DNA of 64,000 bases. It comes from Sphingomonas sp. AOB5 (GTDB taxonomy: Bacteria; Pseudomonadota; Alphaproteobacteria; Sphingomonadales; Sphingomonadaceae). A program made the translations under genes and the position numbers. The stretch is from positions 20,223 through 84,222 of the forward strand of contig NZ_JARNTV010000014.1 in assembly GCF_029433115.1 (NCBI RefSeq), written 5' to 3'. Positions 34,586 through 48,097 of the stretch are shown here, piece by piece. The notes beneath the pieces were generated by a model. The model did not search any database. It was not told the DNA's origin and saw nothing but the letters and a program-made list of their open reading frames with translations. The first letter of the stretch is position 1. Every line of letters starts with the position of its first letter.

Positions 34586-36079
34586 TCAGCCGAACGCGCG
34601 GGCGATCAGGTCGCTGGTCGAGGCGTCGAAATCCTGCCCGCCGCGATCCGCCGCCTTGGCCATTTCCTTGCCCAGCTCGACCCCGAACTGATCGAACGGA
34701 TTGATCCCCAGCATCGCGGCATTGGCGAAGGTGCGCGCCTCGTAGAATGCGATCAGCGCGCCGAGCGTGCGCGGATCGACGCGGTCGAGCAGCAGGGTGC
34801 TCGACGGCCGGTCGCCCGGATAGGCGCGCGCCGCATCGGCATGGCCACGCCCGGCCATCAGCGCCGCGCCCTGCGCGAAGGCGTTCACCAGCAACTGGCG
34901 ATGATGATCGGGATCCTGCGCATCGCCGGCCTCGATGGAGGCGACGAATTCGACCGGCACCAGATGCGTGCCCTGATGGAGCAGCTGGAACACGGCATGC
35001 TGGGCATCGGTGCCGACGCCGCCCCAGGTGATCGGTGCGGTCGGACCGTCGATCGGCTCGCCTTCCGCCGTCACGCGCTTGCCGTTCGATTCCATCTCGA
35101 GCTGCTGGAGATAGGAAGGCAGCAGCTTGAGCCGCTGGTCGTATGCGAACACCGCGCGCGTCTCGCAGCCGCGCTTCTGGGTGTAATAGAGGTCCGCGAA
35201 CGCCGCGAGCACCGGGGCGTTCTTCGAAAGCTCGGTGAAGCGGAAGTGCCGGTCCATCTCGGCCGCACCTTCGAGCAGTTCCTCGAACGCGTCCCAACCC
35301 AGCGCCAGCGCCGCGGGGAAGCCGATCGACGACCATAGCGAATACCGCCCGCCAACGCTTTCGCTGAAGGGCAGCACGCGCGTCTCGTCGATGCCCCATT
35401 CGACCGCCTTGTCGGGTGCCGCGGTCAGCGCGACCATGCGGCCATAGGGATCCTCGACCCCGCCGGCCTGAAGCCAGGACAGCGCGCTCTGTGCGTTGAG
35501 CAGCGTCTCGGTGGTGGTGAAGGTCTTCGACGCGATGGCGACGATGGTCGCCTGCGGATCGAAGCGGTCCATCGCATCCTCGATCGCCACGCCATCGACG
35601 TTGGAGACGATCGCGACGTCGTACCGGTCGTAATCGCGGCCCAGCGCGTCGACCAGCAGGTCCGGCCCCAGCGCCGATCCGCCGATGCCGATATGCAGGA
35701 TGTGGCGCACCGGCCCCAGCGCCTCGGCCTCGATCGCATCGATCAGCCCGCGCATCCGCGCATGGAACATCCGCGCCTGCACCACGCTTTCCGGCGCCCC
35801 CTCGCCGCGCTCGGCGCCATGTTCGGCGGCGCGGCCTTCGGTCACGTTGATCGTCTCGCCCGCGTACAGCGCGTCGCGCTTGCCCGTCAGGTCCATCGAT
35901 TCGGCGATTCCGGCAAAGGCAGCAACGGCCTCCGCCGTCAGGTGCGTCTTCGACCAGTCGAAGCGGATTCCGCTCACCTCCGCGGACAGCCGGTCCAGCC
36001 GGCCCGGATCCTCCGCGAACAGCGCCGTCAGCGGCTTGTCTTCCAATGCTCGGATTGCAGACCAGTCGGGCGTCGCCAT
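34586..36079 (-). CDS. pgi: Glucose-6-phosphate isomerase
   Basis: A 497-residue protein with the two isomerase signatures: GGVGTDAQHAVFQLLHQG and the late segment around SVGGRYSLWSSIGFPAAL, plus IGGSALGPDLLVDAL for phosphate binding. It interconverts glucose-6-phosphate and fructose-6-phosphate. It is somewhat shorter than the 550-residue E. coli enzyme, as in other alphaproteobacteria. ATG 36079 has GGAG eight bases before it. It is divergent from lepB across 118 bases that should hold both promoters. Confidence 0.95.
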   Translation of the reverse strand: MATPDWSAIRALEDKPLTALFAEDPGRLDRLSAEVSGIRFDWSKTHLTAEAVAAFAGIAESMDLTGKRDALYAGETINVTEGRAAEHGAERGEGAPESVVQARMFHARMRGLIDAIEAEALGPVRHILHIGIGGSALGPDLLVDALGRDYDRYDVAIVSNVDGVAIEDAMDRFDPQATIVAIASKTFTTTETLLNAQSALSWLQAGGVEDPYGRMVALTAAPDKAVEWGIDETRVLPFSESVGGRYSLWSSIGFPAALALGWDAFEELLEGAAEMDRHFRFTELSKNAPVLAAFADLYYTQKRGCETRAVFAYDQRLKLLPSYLQQLEMESNGKRVTAEGEPIDGPTAPITWGGVGTDAQHAVFQLLHQGTHLVPVEFVASIEAGDAQDPDHHRQLLVNAFAQGAALMAGRGHADAARAYPGDRPSSTLLLDRVDPRTLGALIAFYEARTFANAAMLGINPFDQFGVELGKEMAKAADRGGQDFDASTSDLIARAFG

Positions 36080-36197
36080 CTCACTCACTCCTGTCGTACC
36101 GCTCCTGTCCTATCGCCGCACAGTCGCCGCTTCACAAGACCGGTTCAGGGATTGATCCGCTTGACGCCAACAGTCCGCCCGAGCAGAGCTACGCGCC

Positions 36198-37040
36198 ATG
36201 GAAAAAGGCTATACCGTCGATCCGCTCGCACCGGAGAAACCGCAGTCCGAATGGCGCGATCTGGCGTCGTTCCTGCTCAAGCTCGCGATCGTGGTCTTCA
36301 TCGTCCGCAGCTTCATCTTCTCGCCCTTCAGCATCCCCTCCGAATCGATGCTGCCGCGACTGCTGATCGGCGACTATCTGTTCATCACCAAGTGGAACTA
36401 TGGCTATTCCAAGCACTCGCTGCCGTTCAGCATCCCGCTGATCCCCGGCCGCGTGTTCCCCGGCACGCCCGAGCGCGGCGACGTGGTGGTGTTCAAGGCG
36501 CCGCCGCAGAACAATACCGACTGGATCAAGCGCGTGATCGGCCTGCCCGGCGACACGGTGCAGATGCGCGATGGCCAGTTGATCCTGAACGGCAAGGCGA
36601 TCCCGAAGGAGCCGATCGCCGATTTCGTGCTGCCGATATCGCCCAATTTCACAGCCGAGAAGTGCGGCGATTTCATCGACAAGAACGATCCCACGCTCTG
36701 CCGCATCCCGCGCTTCCGCGAGACCCTGCCCAACGGCAAGAGCTATGAAGTGCTCGATCAGGGGATGCAGACCTGTTTCATCCCCACCCGCGTCTGCCCC
36801 GACAATACCGACCTCTACACCGTGCCCGCGGGCAGCGTGTTCCTGATGGGCGACAATCGCGACGACAGCGCCGACAGCCGCTTCCCGCATTCGCAGCAGG
36901 GCATCGGCTATGTCCCGATGGAGAATCTGCAGGGCAAGGCGGTGCTCAGCTTCTGGTCGACCGACGGCAGCGCCAACTGGTTCCTGCCATGGACCTGGTT
37001 CAGCGCCGCGCGCTGGAACCGCATCGGGGAAGGGTTTTGA
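36198..37040 (+). CDS. lepB: Signal peptidase I
   Basis: A 280-residue inner-membrane protease with one N-terminal membrane segment (about 24-42), the catalytic Ser50 in PSESMLP and Lys111 in IKRVIGLPGD, and the late box GDNRDDSADSR. It removes signal peptides on the periplasmic side. It leads a tightly packed operon; its TGA overlaps the TTG start of rnc. Confidence 0.96.
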   Translation: MEKGYTVDPLAPEKPQSEWRDLASFLLKLAIVVFIVRSFIFSPFSIPSESMLPRLLIGDYLFITKWNYGYSKHSLPFSIPLIPGRVFPGTPERGDVVVFKAPPQNNTDWIKRVIGLPGDTVQMRDGQLILNGKAIPKEPIADFVLPISPNFTAEKCGDFIDKNDPTLCRIPRFRETLPNGKSYEVLDQGMQTCFIPTRVCPDNTDLYTVPAGSVFLMGDNRDDSADSRFPHSQQGIGYVPMENLQGKAVLSFWSTDGSANWFLPWTWFSAARWNRIGEGF

Positions 37041-37708
37041 CGGCCTCCCTCGGGGGGTGGATCGAACGGACCTTTGGACACGCGCCCGGCAATCTCGGGC
37101 CCTATGAGCGCGCGCTGACCCATGGCAGCCAGGCCGCGGCCAATTACGAGCGGCTTGAGTTTCTCGGCGACCGGGTGCTCGGGCTGGCCATCGCCGAATG
37201 GCTGTTCGAACGTTTCGCCGAGGAACCCGAAGGCGCGCTGTCGCGTCGGCTGAACGCGCTGGTGACCGGCGCTGTGTGCGCGGATGTCGCGCGCGATCTG
37301 GGCGTCGTTCCCTATCTGAAGCTCGGCAAGCAGGCGCGCGAGGATGGCGCGCATGACAGCGACAATGTGCTGGGCGATGTGATGGAGGCGCTGATCGGCG
37401 CCTTCTATCTCGACGCCGGGCTCGACGCGGTGCGCGGTTTCATCCGCAAGGCATGGGCCAGCCGGATCGAAGCGCACGCGCAGGCGCCCAAGCATCCCAA
37501 GTCCGCGCTGCAGGAATGGGCCGCCGCGAACAACCGCCGCCCGCCCGAATATATGATCGTCGACCGATCCGGCCCCAACCACGCCCCGCACTTCACCGTG
37601 AAGGTGAGCATCGGCAAGCTGGCCGACGCCACCGGCGAAGGCACGAGCAAGGGCGCGGCGGAAACCGCGGCGGCGGCGGCATTGCTAGAGATACTGGAAA
37701 AACGTTGA
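37037..37708 (+). CDS. rnc: Ribonuclease III
   Basis: A 223-residue protein with the RNase III signature ERLEFLGDRVLGL (acidic residues 41 and 45), the second acidic cluster DNVLGDVMEALIGAFYLDAG, and a C-terminal double-stranded-RNA-binding domain (HPKSALQEWA to the end). It matures rRNA and processes structured RNAs. The start is TTG 37037 inside TTGA, overlapping lepB by four bases; no ATG or GTG is available nearby. Translation is likely coupled to lepB. Confidence 0.95.
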   Translation: MTASLGGWIERTFGHAPGNLGPYERALTHGSQAAANYERLEFLGDRVLGLAIAEWLFERFAEEPEGALSRRLNALVTGAVCADVARDLGVVPYLKLGKQAREDGAHDSDNVLGDVMEALIGAFYLDAGLDAVRGFIRKAWASRIEAHAQAPKHPKSALQEWAAANNRRPPEYMIVDRSGPNHAPHFTVKVSIGKLADATGEGTSKGAAETAAAAALLEILEKR

Positions 37709-38622
37709 ACGACACCCCCACCCCGCCCACCGCCCAGCGCTGCGGCCTGATCGCCGTTCTCGGCGCGCCGAACGCCGGCAAGTCCACCCTCGTCAATGCG
37801 CTGGTCGGGCAGAAGGTGGCGATCGTCAGCCCCAAGGCGCAGACCACGCGGGCGCGGCTGATGGGCATCGCGATCGAGGGGGATACGCAGCTTCTCCTCG
37901 TGGACACGCCGGGCATCTTCACGCCGGAGCGCCGGCTCGACCGCGCGATGGTCGCCGCGGCATGGGAAGGCACCGATGGCGCCGACGCCATCGCGCTGGT
38001 GGTCGACGGCAAGGGCGGGATCGGGCCCAAGGTCCATGCCGTGCTGGATAGCCTGAAGGGCCGCAGCGAGCCGCTGATCCTGATCCTCAACAAGGTCGAT
38101 ATTGCCGACAAGCCGCGCCTGCTCGGCACCGCGGCCAAGCTGAACGACATCATCCCCTTTGCCGAGACCTTCTTCGTCTCGGCTTCGACCGGGGATGGCG
38201 TGCCCGAACTCAAGGCGTCGCTGGCCTCGCGCCTGCCCGAATCGCCGTGGCACTTCCCCGAGGATCAGGTGTCCGACGCGACCGAGCGGATGATCGCGGC
38301 GGAAGTGACCCGCGAGCAGCTCTATCTCCAGCTGCGCGCCGAACTGCCCTATGCCAGCGCCGTCGAAACCGAGAAATATTCGGAGCGCGAGGACGGATCG
38401 GTCGAGATCCACCAGCAGATCCTGGTCGGCCGCGATACCCAGCGGGCCATCGTGCTCGGCAAGGGCGGCAGCCGAATCAAGGAGATAGGCGCACGCGCAC
38501 GTCAGGAACTCTCCCAATTGATGGGAGTGAAAGTCCATCTCTATCTTCACGTGAAAGTAAGGCCGGGCTGGGAAGATGACCGCTCGCTTTACCGTGAGAT
38601 AGGGTTGGACTGGGTCGAATGA
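37705..38622 (+). CDS. era: GTPase Era
   Basis: A 305-residue protein: G1 loop GAPNAGKST (20-28), Thr in TTRARL, G3 DTPG, G4 NKVD, then the C-terminal KH domain with ILVGRDTQRAIVLGKGGSRIKEIG. Era assists 16S rRNA maturation and 30S assembly. Like rnc it starts with TTG inside a TTGA overlap, a second four-base coupling in a row. In many bacteria recO follows; here a nitrilase homologue does. Confidence 0.96.
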   Translation: MNDTPTPPTAQRCGLIAVLGAPNAGKSTLVNALVGQKVAIVSPKAQTTRARLMGIAIEGDTQLLLVDTPGIFTPERRLDRAMVAAAWEGTDGADAIALVVDGKGGIGPKVHAVLDSLKGRSEPLILILNKVDIADKPRLLGTAAKLNDIIPFAETFFVSASTGDGVPELKASLASRLPESPWHFPEDQVSDATERMIAAEVTREQLYLQLRAELPYASAVETEKYSEREDGSVEIHQQILVGRDTQRAIVLGKGGSRIKEIGARARQELSQLMGVKVHLYLHVKVRPGWEDDRSLYREIGLDWVE

Positions 38623-39596
38623 CGAAGATCCTCAAGGCTGCAATCGTTCAGGAAACCCCGCTGCCGCTGGCGATCACCGACGGGATCGAGCGCGCGGTCG
38701 GCTATACCAAGGATGCCATCGAGCGCGGCGCGAAGCTGATCGCGTTCGGCGAATGCTTCCTCGGCGGTTATCCCGCCTGGCTCCAGCATGTATCGGCGCC
38801 CGCCTTGTGGGAGCATCCCGGCACCAAGGAACTCCACGCGCTTCTGCTCGAACAGGCGATCCGCGGCGACGATCCGCGTTTCCAGCAGCTGCAATGGGTG
38901 GTCGATATCGCCGGCGTCTGCGTGTCGATCGGCGGCTATTCACGCGTCCGCTCCAGCCTGTTCAACACCCAGTTCCTGTTCCGCCCGAAAATGCCGGTGC
39001 TGGTCCACCGCAAGCTGCTGCCCAGCCATGGCGAGCGGCTGCTGTTCGGCAGCGGCGACGGATCGACGCTGGACGTGCACGAAGCCCCCTGGGGCCGGAT
39101 CGGCCAGCTCAGCTCGAACGAACACTGGATGCCGCTGGCCCGCGCCGCGATGCATCACACCGGCGAGAGCGTCCATGTCGCCGCCTGGCCGACGGTCGAG
39201 GATATCGGCCTGCTCGCCTCGTCGCATTATGCCTTTGAGGGCCGCACCTTCGTGCTGGCCGCGGGCACGGTGCAGCACAAGATCGACATCCTGCAGGGCT
39301 ATCGCATGGCCGGCGGCACAGGGCCGGGCCGCGAGATCCTCGAGCGGCTGCCCGACGGCTATGTCCAGAAGGGCCGCAGCGCGATCATCGCCCCGGACGG
39401 CGTGATGATCGCCCAGACCGGCGAGGATCCGAAGTGCCTGGTTGCCGATCTCGACCTGTCCGAAGTCGAGCAGGCGCTTTCGACGATGGACGTGGACGGC
39501 CAGCATGCCCGGCCCGACATTTTCGAGCTGCGCATCGACCGGCGTCCGCGCAAGGGCATCGTCGATACCGGCGACGAGGCATCCGAAGCGGCCTGA
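38619..39596 (+). CDS. Nitrilase-superfamily protein lacking the catalytic cysteine
   Basis: A 325-residue protein with clear nitrilase layout: Glu45 in FGECFLGGYPAW, Lys132 in HRKLLPSHGER, and the region GQLSSNEHWMPLAR, which corresponds to the G-x-L-x-C-W-E-x-x-MPLAR active site of nitrilases. The expected Cys is Ser166 (codon TCG). With Glu and Lys kept but Cys changed, normal nitrile hydrolysis via a thioimidate is unlikely; the protein may be a pseudoenzyme, or a Ser-based variant (inference). ATG overlaps era by four bases (ATGA), so it is expressed with an essential operon. Confidence 0.85.
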   Translation: MTKILKAAIVQETPLPLAITDGIERAVGYTKDAIERGAKLIAFGECFLGGYPAWLQHVSAPALWEHPGTKELHALLLEQAIRGDDPRFQQLQWVVDIAGVCVSIGGYSRVRSSLFNTQFLFRPKMPVLVHRKLLPSHGERLLFGSGDGSTLDVHEAPWGRIGQLSSNEHWMPLARAAMHHTGESVHVAAWPTVEDIGLLASSHYAFEGRTFVLAAGTVQHKIDILQGYRMAGGTGPGREILERLPDGYVQKGRSAIIAPDGVMIAQTGEDPKCLVADLDLSEVEQALSTMDVDGQHARPDIFELRIDRRPRKGIVDTGDEASEAA

Positions 39597-39650
39597 GCTT
39601 GTCGCGGGGCGGCATTTGCCTCTAACCCCGTAACAAACGGGGGACGCCAT

Positions 39651-40814
39651 ATGACCGCACGAACTCTGCTCCGCACGCGCGACGGCAATCATGCCCGCGT
39701 ATCGTTCGCCGAGCTGTTCTTCGATCTGGTGTTCGTCTTCGCGGTCACCCAGCTTTCGCACAGCCTGCTGGCGCATCCGACCCCGCTGGGCTTCCTCGAG
39801 ACCGGCATGCTGTTCCTCGCGGTGTGGTGGAGCTGGATCGACACGGCCTGGTGCACCAACTGGCTCGATCCCGAGCGCACCCCTGTCCGCCTGATGCTGT
39901 TCGGCCTGATGGCATGCGGCCTCGCCATGTCGATCGCGATTCCCCATGCATTCGGCGACCGCGCGACCTTGTTCGCGATCGGCTATTCGGCGCTGCAGGT
40001 CGGGCGATCGCTGTTCATGATGGGGGCGCTGCGGACGCAGGACCCGGCCAACTACACCAACTTCGTCCGCATCACGATCTGGGCGGTGGCGGGCGCCATC
40101 TTCTGGCTCGCTGGCGCCTTTTGCCCCGAATGGCGGATCGCGCTGTGGGGCGTCGCCCTGCTGCTCGACAGCAGCGCGCCTGCGCTCGGCTTCCGCGTGC
40201 CGGGCATCGGCAAGTCGGATTCGAGCGACTGGGTGGTCGAGGGCGGCCATGTCGCCGAGCGGTGCGGCCTGTTCGTGATCATTGCGCTAGGCGAATCGAT
40301 CCTGATCACCGGAGCGACCTTCAGCGAGATCGCATGGACCCAGCCGGTGCTGCTGGGCTTCGCGTCAGCTTTCGCGGCGACGATCGCGATGTGGTGGATC
40401 TATTTCAACATCGGCGCCGAACGCGGCAGCCACCATATCGAGCATTCGGACGATCCCGGCGCGATCGCGCGGCTGGCCTATACCTATCTCCATCTGCCGA
40501 TCGGCGCGGGCATCGTGCTGACCGCCGCATCGGACGAGATGGTGCTGGCGCATCCCGACGGGCATCTGGCGCCGCTCACCGCCTTCTGCCTGGTCGGCGG
40601 CCCGGCGCTTTATCTGCTCGGCAATCTCCTGTTCAAGCGCGCCATCGGCAAGCGCATCCCGTTGTCGCATCTGGTCGGCCTCAGCCTGTCCGCAGCGCTT
40701 GGCGCATCGTTCGTGCTGCACCCGACACCGTTGCAGCTCTCGATCGGATCGAGCGCGATCCTGGTGCTGGTCGCGATGTGGGAGACCTTGTCTGCCCGGC
40801 GCGGTCAGGCCTGA
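39651..40814 (+). CDS. LtrA (low temperature requirement A) family membrane protein
   Basis: A 387-residue integral membrane protein with the LtrA opening HARVSFAELFFDLVFVFAVTQLSH and WWSWIDTAWCTNWLDPE, followed by about eleven further hydrophobic segments and HVAERCGLFVIIALGESIL. The biochemical role of the family is unknown; the Listeria gene was linked to growth in the cold. The 3' end overlaps the convergent cobB gene by ten bases. Confidence 0.9.
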   Translation: MTARTLLRTRDGNHARVSFAELFFDLVFVFAVTQLSHSLLAHPTPLGFLETGMLFLAVWWSWIDTAWCTNWLDPERTPVRLMLFGLMACGLAMSIAIPHAFGDRATLFAIGYSALQVGRSLFMMGALRTQDPANYTNFVRITIWAVAGAIFWLAGAFCPEWRIALWGVALLLDSSAPALGFRVPGIGKSDSSDWVVEGGHVAERCGLFVIIALGESILITGATFSEIAWTQPVLLGFASAFAATIAMWWIYFNIGAERGSHHIEHSDDPGAIARLAYTYLHLPIGAGIVLTAASDEMVLAHPDGHLAPLTAFCLVGGPALYLLGNLLFKRAIGKRIPLSHLVGLSLSAALGASFVLHPTPLQLSIGSSAILVLVAMWETLSARRGQA

Positions 40815-41509
40815 GCGAGCAGCCCGTCGACCCATTCGGGCACCAGTACCCCTGCGGGTCCGCGGCGGCTCTCCGCGAACCAGCCGCTGCCTTCGGAGGG
40901 GTCGAGGTTCATCTCCAGCGTGTCCGCGCCATGATAGCGTGCGGTCTGGACAAAGCCCGCGGCGGGATAGACCGCGCCCGAGGTGCCGATCGACACGAAC
41001 AGGTCGGCACGCGAGATCGCCCGCTCGATCTCCTCCATCCGGTACGGCATCTCGCCGAAGAACACGATGTCGGGACGGAGCGTCGCCGCGCCGCAATTGC
41101 CGCACACGCTGCCCGGCGGAAGCGACTCTTCCCACGCCCCGCTATCGCCGCAGCGCGCGCATAGCGCCGATTTCAGCTCGCCATGCATATGGATCAGCCG
41201 CTTCGACCCCGCACGCTCATGCAGATCGTCGACATTCTGGGTGACCAGCAGCAGTTCGCCGGTCCATTCGGCATCGAGCCGCGCCAGCGCCCGGTGCGCC
41301 GCATTGGGCTCGACCTCGCCCAGCTTCGCGCGGCGCTCGTCATAGAAGCGATGCACCAGCTCGGGATCGCGATGCAGCGCCTGCGGGGTGCACACATCCT
41401 CGACCCTATGCCCCTCCCACAAACCACCGGGGCCGCGAAAGGTGGCGATGCCGGATTCGGCCGAGACGCCGGCACCGGTGAGGATCACGATGTTGCGGAT
41501 AGCGGTCAT
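40805..41509 (-). CDS. cobB: NAD-dependent protein deacylase (sirtuin)
   Basis: A 234-residue sirtuin: NIVILTGAGVSAESGIATFRG for NAD binding, the VTQNVDDLHERAG motif, catalytic His in HMHGELKS, and four zinc Cys (CARCG and CGNCG). It removes acyl groups from protein lysines using NAD. It is a compact class III type with Tyr and Arg (HRFYDERRAKL) that in the family favour succinyl and other acidic acyl groups. Confidence 0.93.
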   Translation of the reverse strand: MTAIRNIVILTGAGVSAESGIATFRGPGGLWEGHRVEDVCTPQALHRDPELVHRFYDERRAKLGEVEPNAAHRALARLDAEWTGELLLVTQNVDDLHERAGSKRLIHMHGELKSALCARCGDSGAWEESLPPGSVCGNCGAATLRPDIVFFGEMPYRMEEIERAISRADLFVSIGTSGAVYPAAGFVQTARYHGADTLEMNLDPSEGSGWFAESRRGPAGVLVPEWVDGLLAQA

Positions 41510-41559
41510 GCCCCGAGCCTAGCTGGACGCTTGCGCCGTTTCGAGTCACACTCGCGGCC

Positions 41560-41919
41560 ATGAGCGATGATCCCTTCGAGACGGTCGTGATCGCGTACAG
41601 CCAGTCGCAGGCAGGCGTGATCCTGTCGCTGTTCGAATGGAACGGCATTCCCGCCTATGCGATGAACTTCGAAACCGTGCGGACCAATCCTGCGCTCACG
41701 CTGGCGCTGGGCGGCATCCCGATCCGCGTGGCTCGCGAAGCCGCCGCCGACGCGCGCGAAATCCTGAACGAAGCCGCGGAAGCGGGCGCGCAGGAGCAAT
41801 CGCTGTACGCACCATTGAGCGAGCGCGTGGCGAATGTCGGCCTGCTCGGCATGCTGGTATTGCTGGGAAGCGGTCCGCCACCGCCCCGGCTGAGCGCGGA
41901 GATTATCGAGGGCGCGTAG
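41560..41919 (+). CDS. DUF2007-domain protein
   Basis: A 119-residue protein: residues 5-75 fit the DUF2007 'putative signal transducing' fold (FETVVIAYSQSQAGVILSLFEWNGIPAYA...IPIRVAREAAADAREIL). The rest contains a short hydrophobic stretch (VANVGLLGMLVLLGSG), possibly membrane-associated. It is divergent from cobB and convergent with the glt operon. Function is unknown. Confidence 0.8.
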   Translation: MSDDPFETVVIAYSQSQAGVILSLFEWNGIPAYAMNFETVRTNPALTLALGGIPIRVAREAAADAREILNEAAEAGAQEQSLYAPLSERVANVGLLGMLVLLGSGPPPPRLSAEIIEGA

Positions 41920-41924
41920 CGGCA

Positions 41925-41999
41925 GTGCTCCGGCGAAGGCCGGAGCCTTGGCCACATGCACCACCTCCGCCGCCAACGCTCCGGCCTTCGCCGGAGCAC
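41925..41999. repeat. Large inverted repeat of REP-like units between convergent genes
   Basis: Two 22-base arms, 41925-41946 and 41978-41999, are perfect reverse complements separated by 31 bases. Each arm is itself palindromic: CTCCGGC and GCCGGAG flank GAAG (or CTTC). The unit is like the short palindromic elements scattered in sphingomonad and Caulobacter genomes. Lying between the ends of the DUF2007 gene and gltB, it may act as a two-way terminator or mRNA stabiliser. Confidence 0.8.
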
Positions 42000-42006
42000 C
42001 ATTGTC

Positions 42007-46517
<4,511 letters not shown>

Positions 46518-46521
<4 letters not shown>

Positions 46522-47309
46522 GGCGTCTTCTTTGGCTTGGAATGAGACGTGTCGGTCGCGGGGTCGAGCGACAGGCCGGTATGTTTTTCGAGCGCGGGGA
46601 GCATCGCGGCTTCCAGTTCGGCGTCGAACGCGGGATCGGGGCGGTTGGCCCATTGCAGGACGAGCGGTTGCGCGCTGAGATTCGCCGCAACGATCCGCTG
46701 CCCGGCGGGAGTAGCGGCGAAGCGATTGGCATTGGCGCGATCCTCGGCGCTCAGCCCCGAATAGGCCTTGCGCGCGCCATCGCGCAGCGTGCCGTTCATC
46801 GCGCCCGCACCAACGTCGAACTCGCCGGTCTGGACCATGTCCTGCAACATCGAATCGAAGCTGACCCCGGCGACCATCGCGGCCACGATCCGCTCGCCGG
46901 TGGGGCTGGAATAGAAGGCGATCGCCGCGCGAAGATCGGCGGTATCGAGCCGGCTGGCATAGTGATTGCCGAGCAAGTCCCACATTTCGGGGACCGAACC
47001 CATCAGCCGTCGCTTCAGGACCGGGTACATCGCGTCGATCATGACCTTCACGACGCCCGGATATTCCTTTTCCAGCGCCTGGACCGACGGATCGGCGATG
47101 AACGCCTTCGGCATGCTTTCGTGCACGATGCGATCGAGCATCGCCTCGATCGCATCCGTCGGGTTCAGCAGCTTGGTCAGCTGTACGCCAAGCGCCAGCC
47201 GCTCGGGCGTGACCGGGCCGGGTGCAGCCGGCCGTGGCGGAACCTGCGCCTGCGCCGCGACCGGGGTCAGGGTGATCAGCGCGGTCGCGAGGAGCAAGCG
47301 GGCGGCCAT
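46518..47309 (-). CDS. Exported DUF2059 protein (second in pair)
   Basis: A 263-residue protein with signal peptide (MAARLLLATALITLTPVAAQAQ) and a DUF2059-type helical domain, including YASRLDTADLRAAIAFYSSPTGERIVA, the typical motif in which Phe-Tyr-x-Ser/Thr-Pro-x-G recurs. Periplasmic location is expected. It overlaps gltB (ATGA) and the preceding DUF2059 gene (TGATG). It is paralogous to that gene. Function is unknown. Confidence 0.82.
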
Positions 47310-48082
47310 CAGTGCGTCTCTTCGAGCTCGAGGGCTTCAGGCTCGGCGCCGGGATCCGTCAGATCCTTTTCGTCGACCCCGAGCAGCTCGGCGAGGCGCT
47401 TGCGCTCGGCCGGAGTCATCTCGGCGAGCTTGCGCGGTTCGGGCAGGTCCTTGCCCGCCGCCATCACCGCTTCCATGATCGCCGGCATCTGCTTCATCAG
47501 CTCCGGCGTCAGGTCGGCCATGACCTTCATCATCTCCGGGCTCATGAACAGCGCAATCGACTTGGCGGCATAATGCGCACCCACGGGCGTCGAGAAGAAA
47601 CGGTCCATCTCGGTCAGCTCGGGCAGGCTGAACTCGCGGGCATAGGATTGCGCCATTGCCTCGCGCACCGCCGGTTCGATCTTGTCCATCACATCGGCCA
47701 TCAGCGGCGCCATCGCGTCGACCATCGCCTTGGTCCGCGCTTCCCAATTGGGATCGTAGATTTCCATGATCTCGCCCAGCCGCGCATCGCCGAGTTCGGC
47801 GAGCTTGTCCGGGTCCAGCCCGCCAAGCGTCATGAGCTCTGCCAGCGGGAATTCACCCGTGGAGCCCATGGTGGCTTCCATCATATCGCTGAACGTGCTG
47901 CCCATCATCTCGCGATAGGTACCCTCGGGCAACAGCTTGGCAGCGACCCGGCGCGCCATCGCCAGCCGGGCCGGATCGACCGCAGCCGCAGACGCCGGAG
48001 CCGGCGCCGGCGTTGGCGGCGTCTGGGCCGAAGCGAGCGTCGGCAGCAGCGCGATCGATGCAGCGGCAAGGAGCAGTTTCAT
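47309..48082 (-). CDS. Exported DUF2059 protein (first in pair)
   Basis: A 257-residue protein with signal peptide (MKLLLAAASIALLPTLASAQ), a Pro/Ala linker and a DUF2059-type domain: YAREFSLPELTEMDRFFSTPVGAHYAAKS is the family motif. The C-terminal tail is acidic (DPGAEPEALELEETH). It follows gltD by 15 bases and is coupled to the second DUF2059 gene. Why exported proteins are built into the glutamate synthase operon is not evident. Confidence 0.82.
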   Translation of the reverse strand: MKLLLAAASIALLPTLASAQTPPTPAPAPASAAAVDPARLAMARRVAAKLLPEGTYREMMGSTFSDMMEATMGSTGEFPLAELMTLGGLDPDKLAELGDARLGEIMEIYDPNWEARTKAMVDAMAPLMADVMDKIEPAVREAMAQSYAREFSLPELTEMDRFFSTPVGAHYAAKSIALFMSPEMMKVMADLTPELMKQMPAIMEAVMAAGKDLPEPRKLAEMTPAERKRLAELLGVDEKDLTDPGAEPEALELEETH

Positions 48083-48097
48083 GGGCCTATCCCCTCG

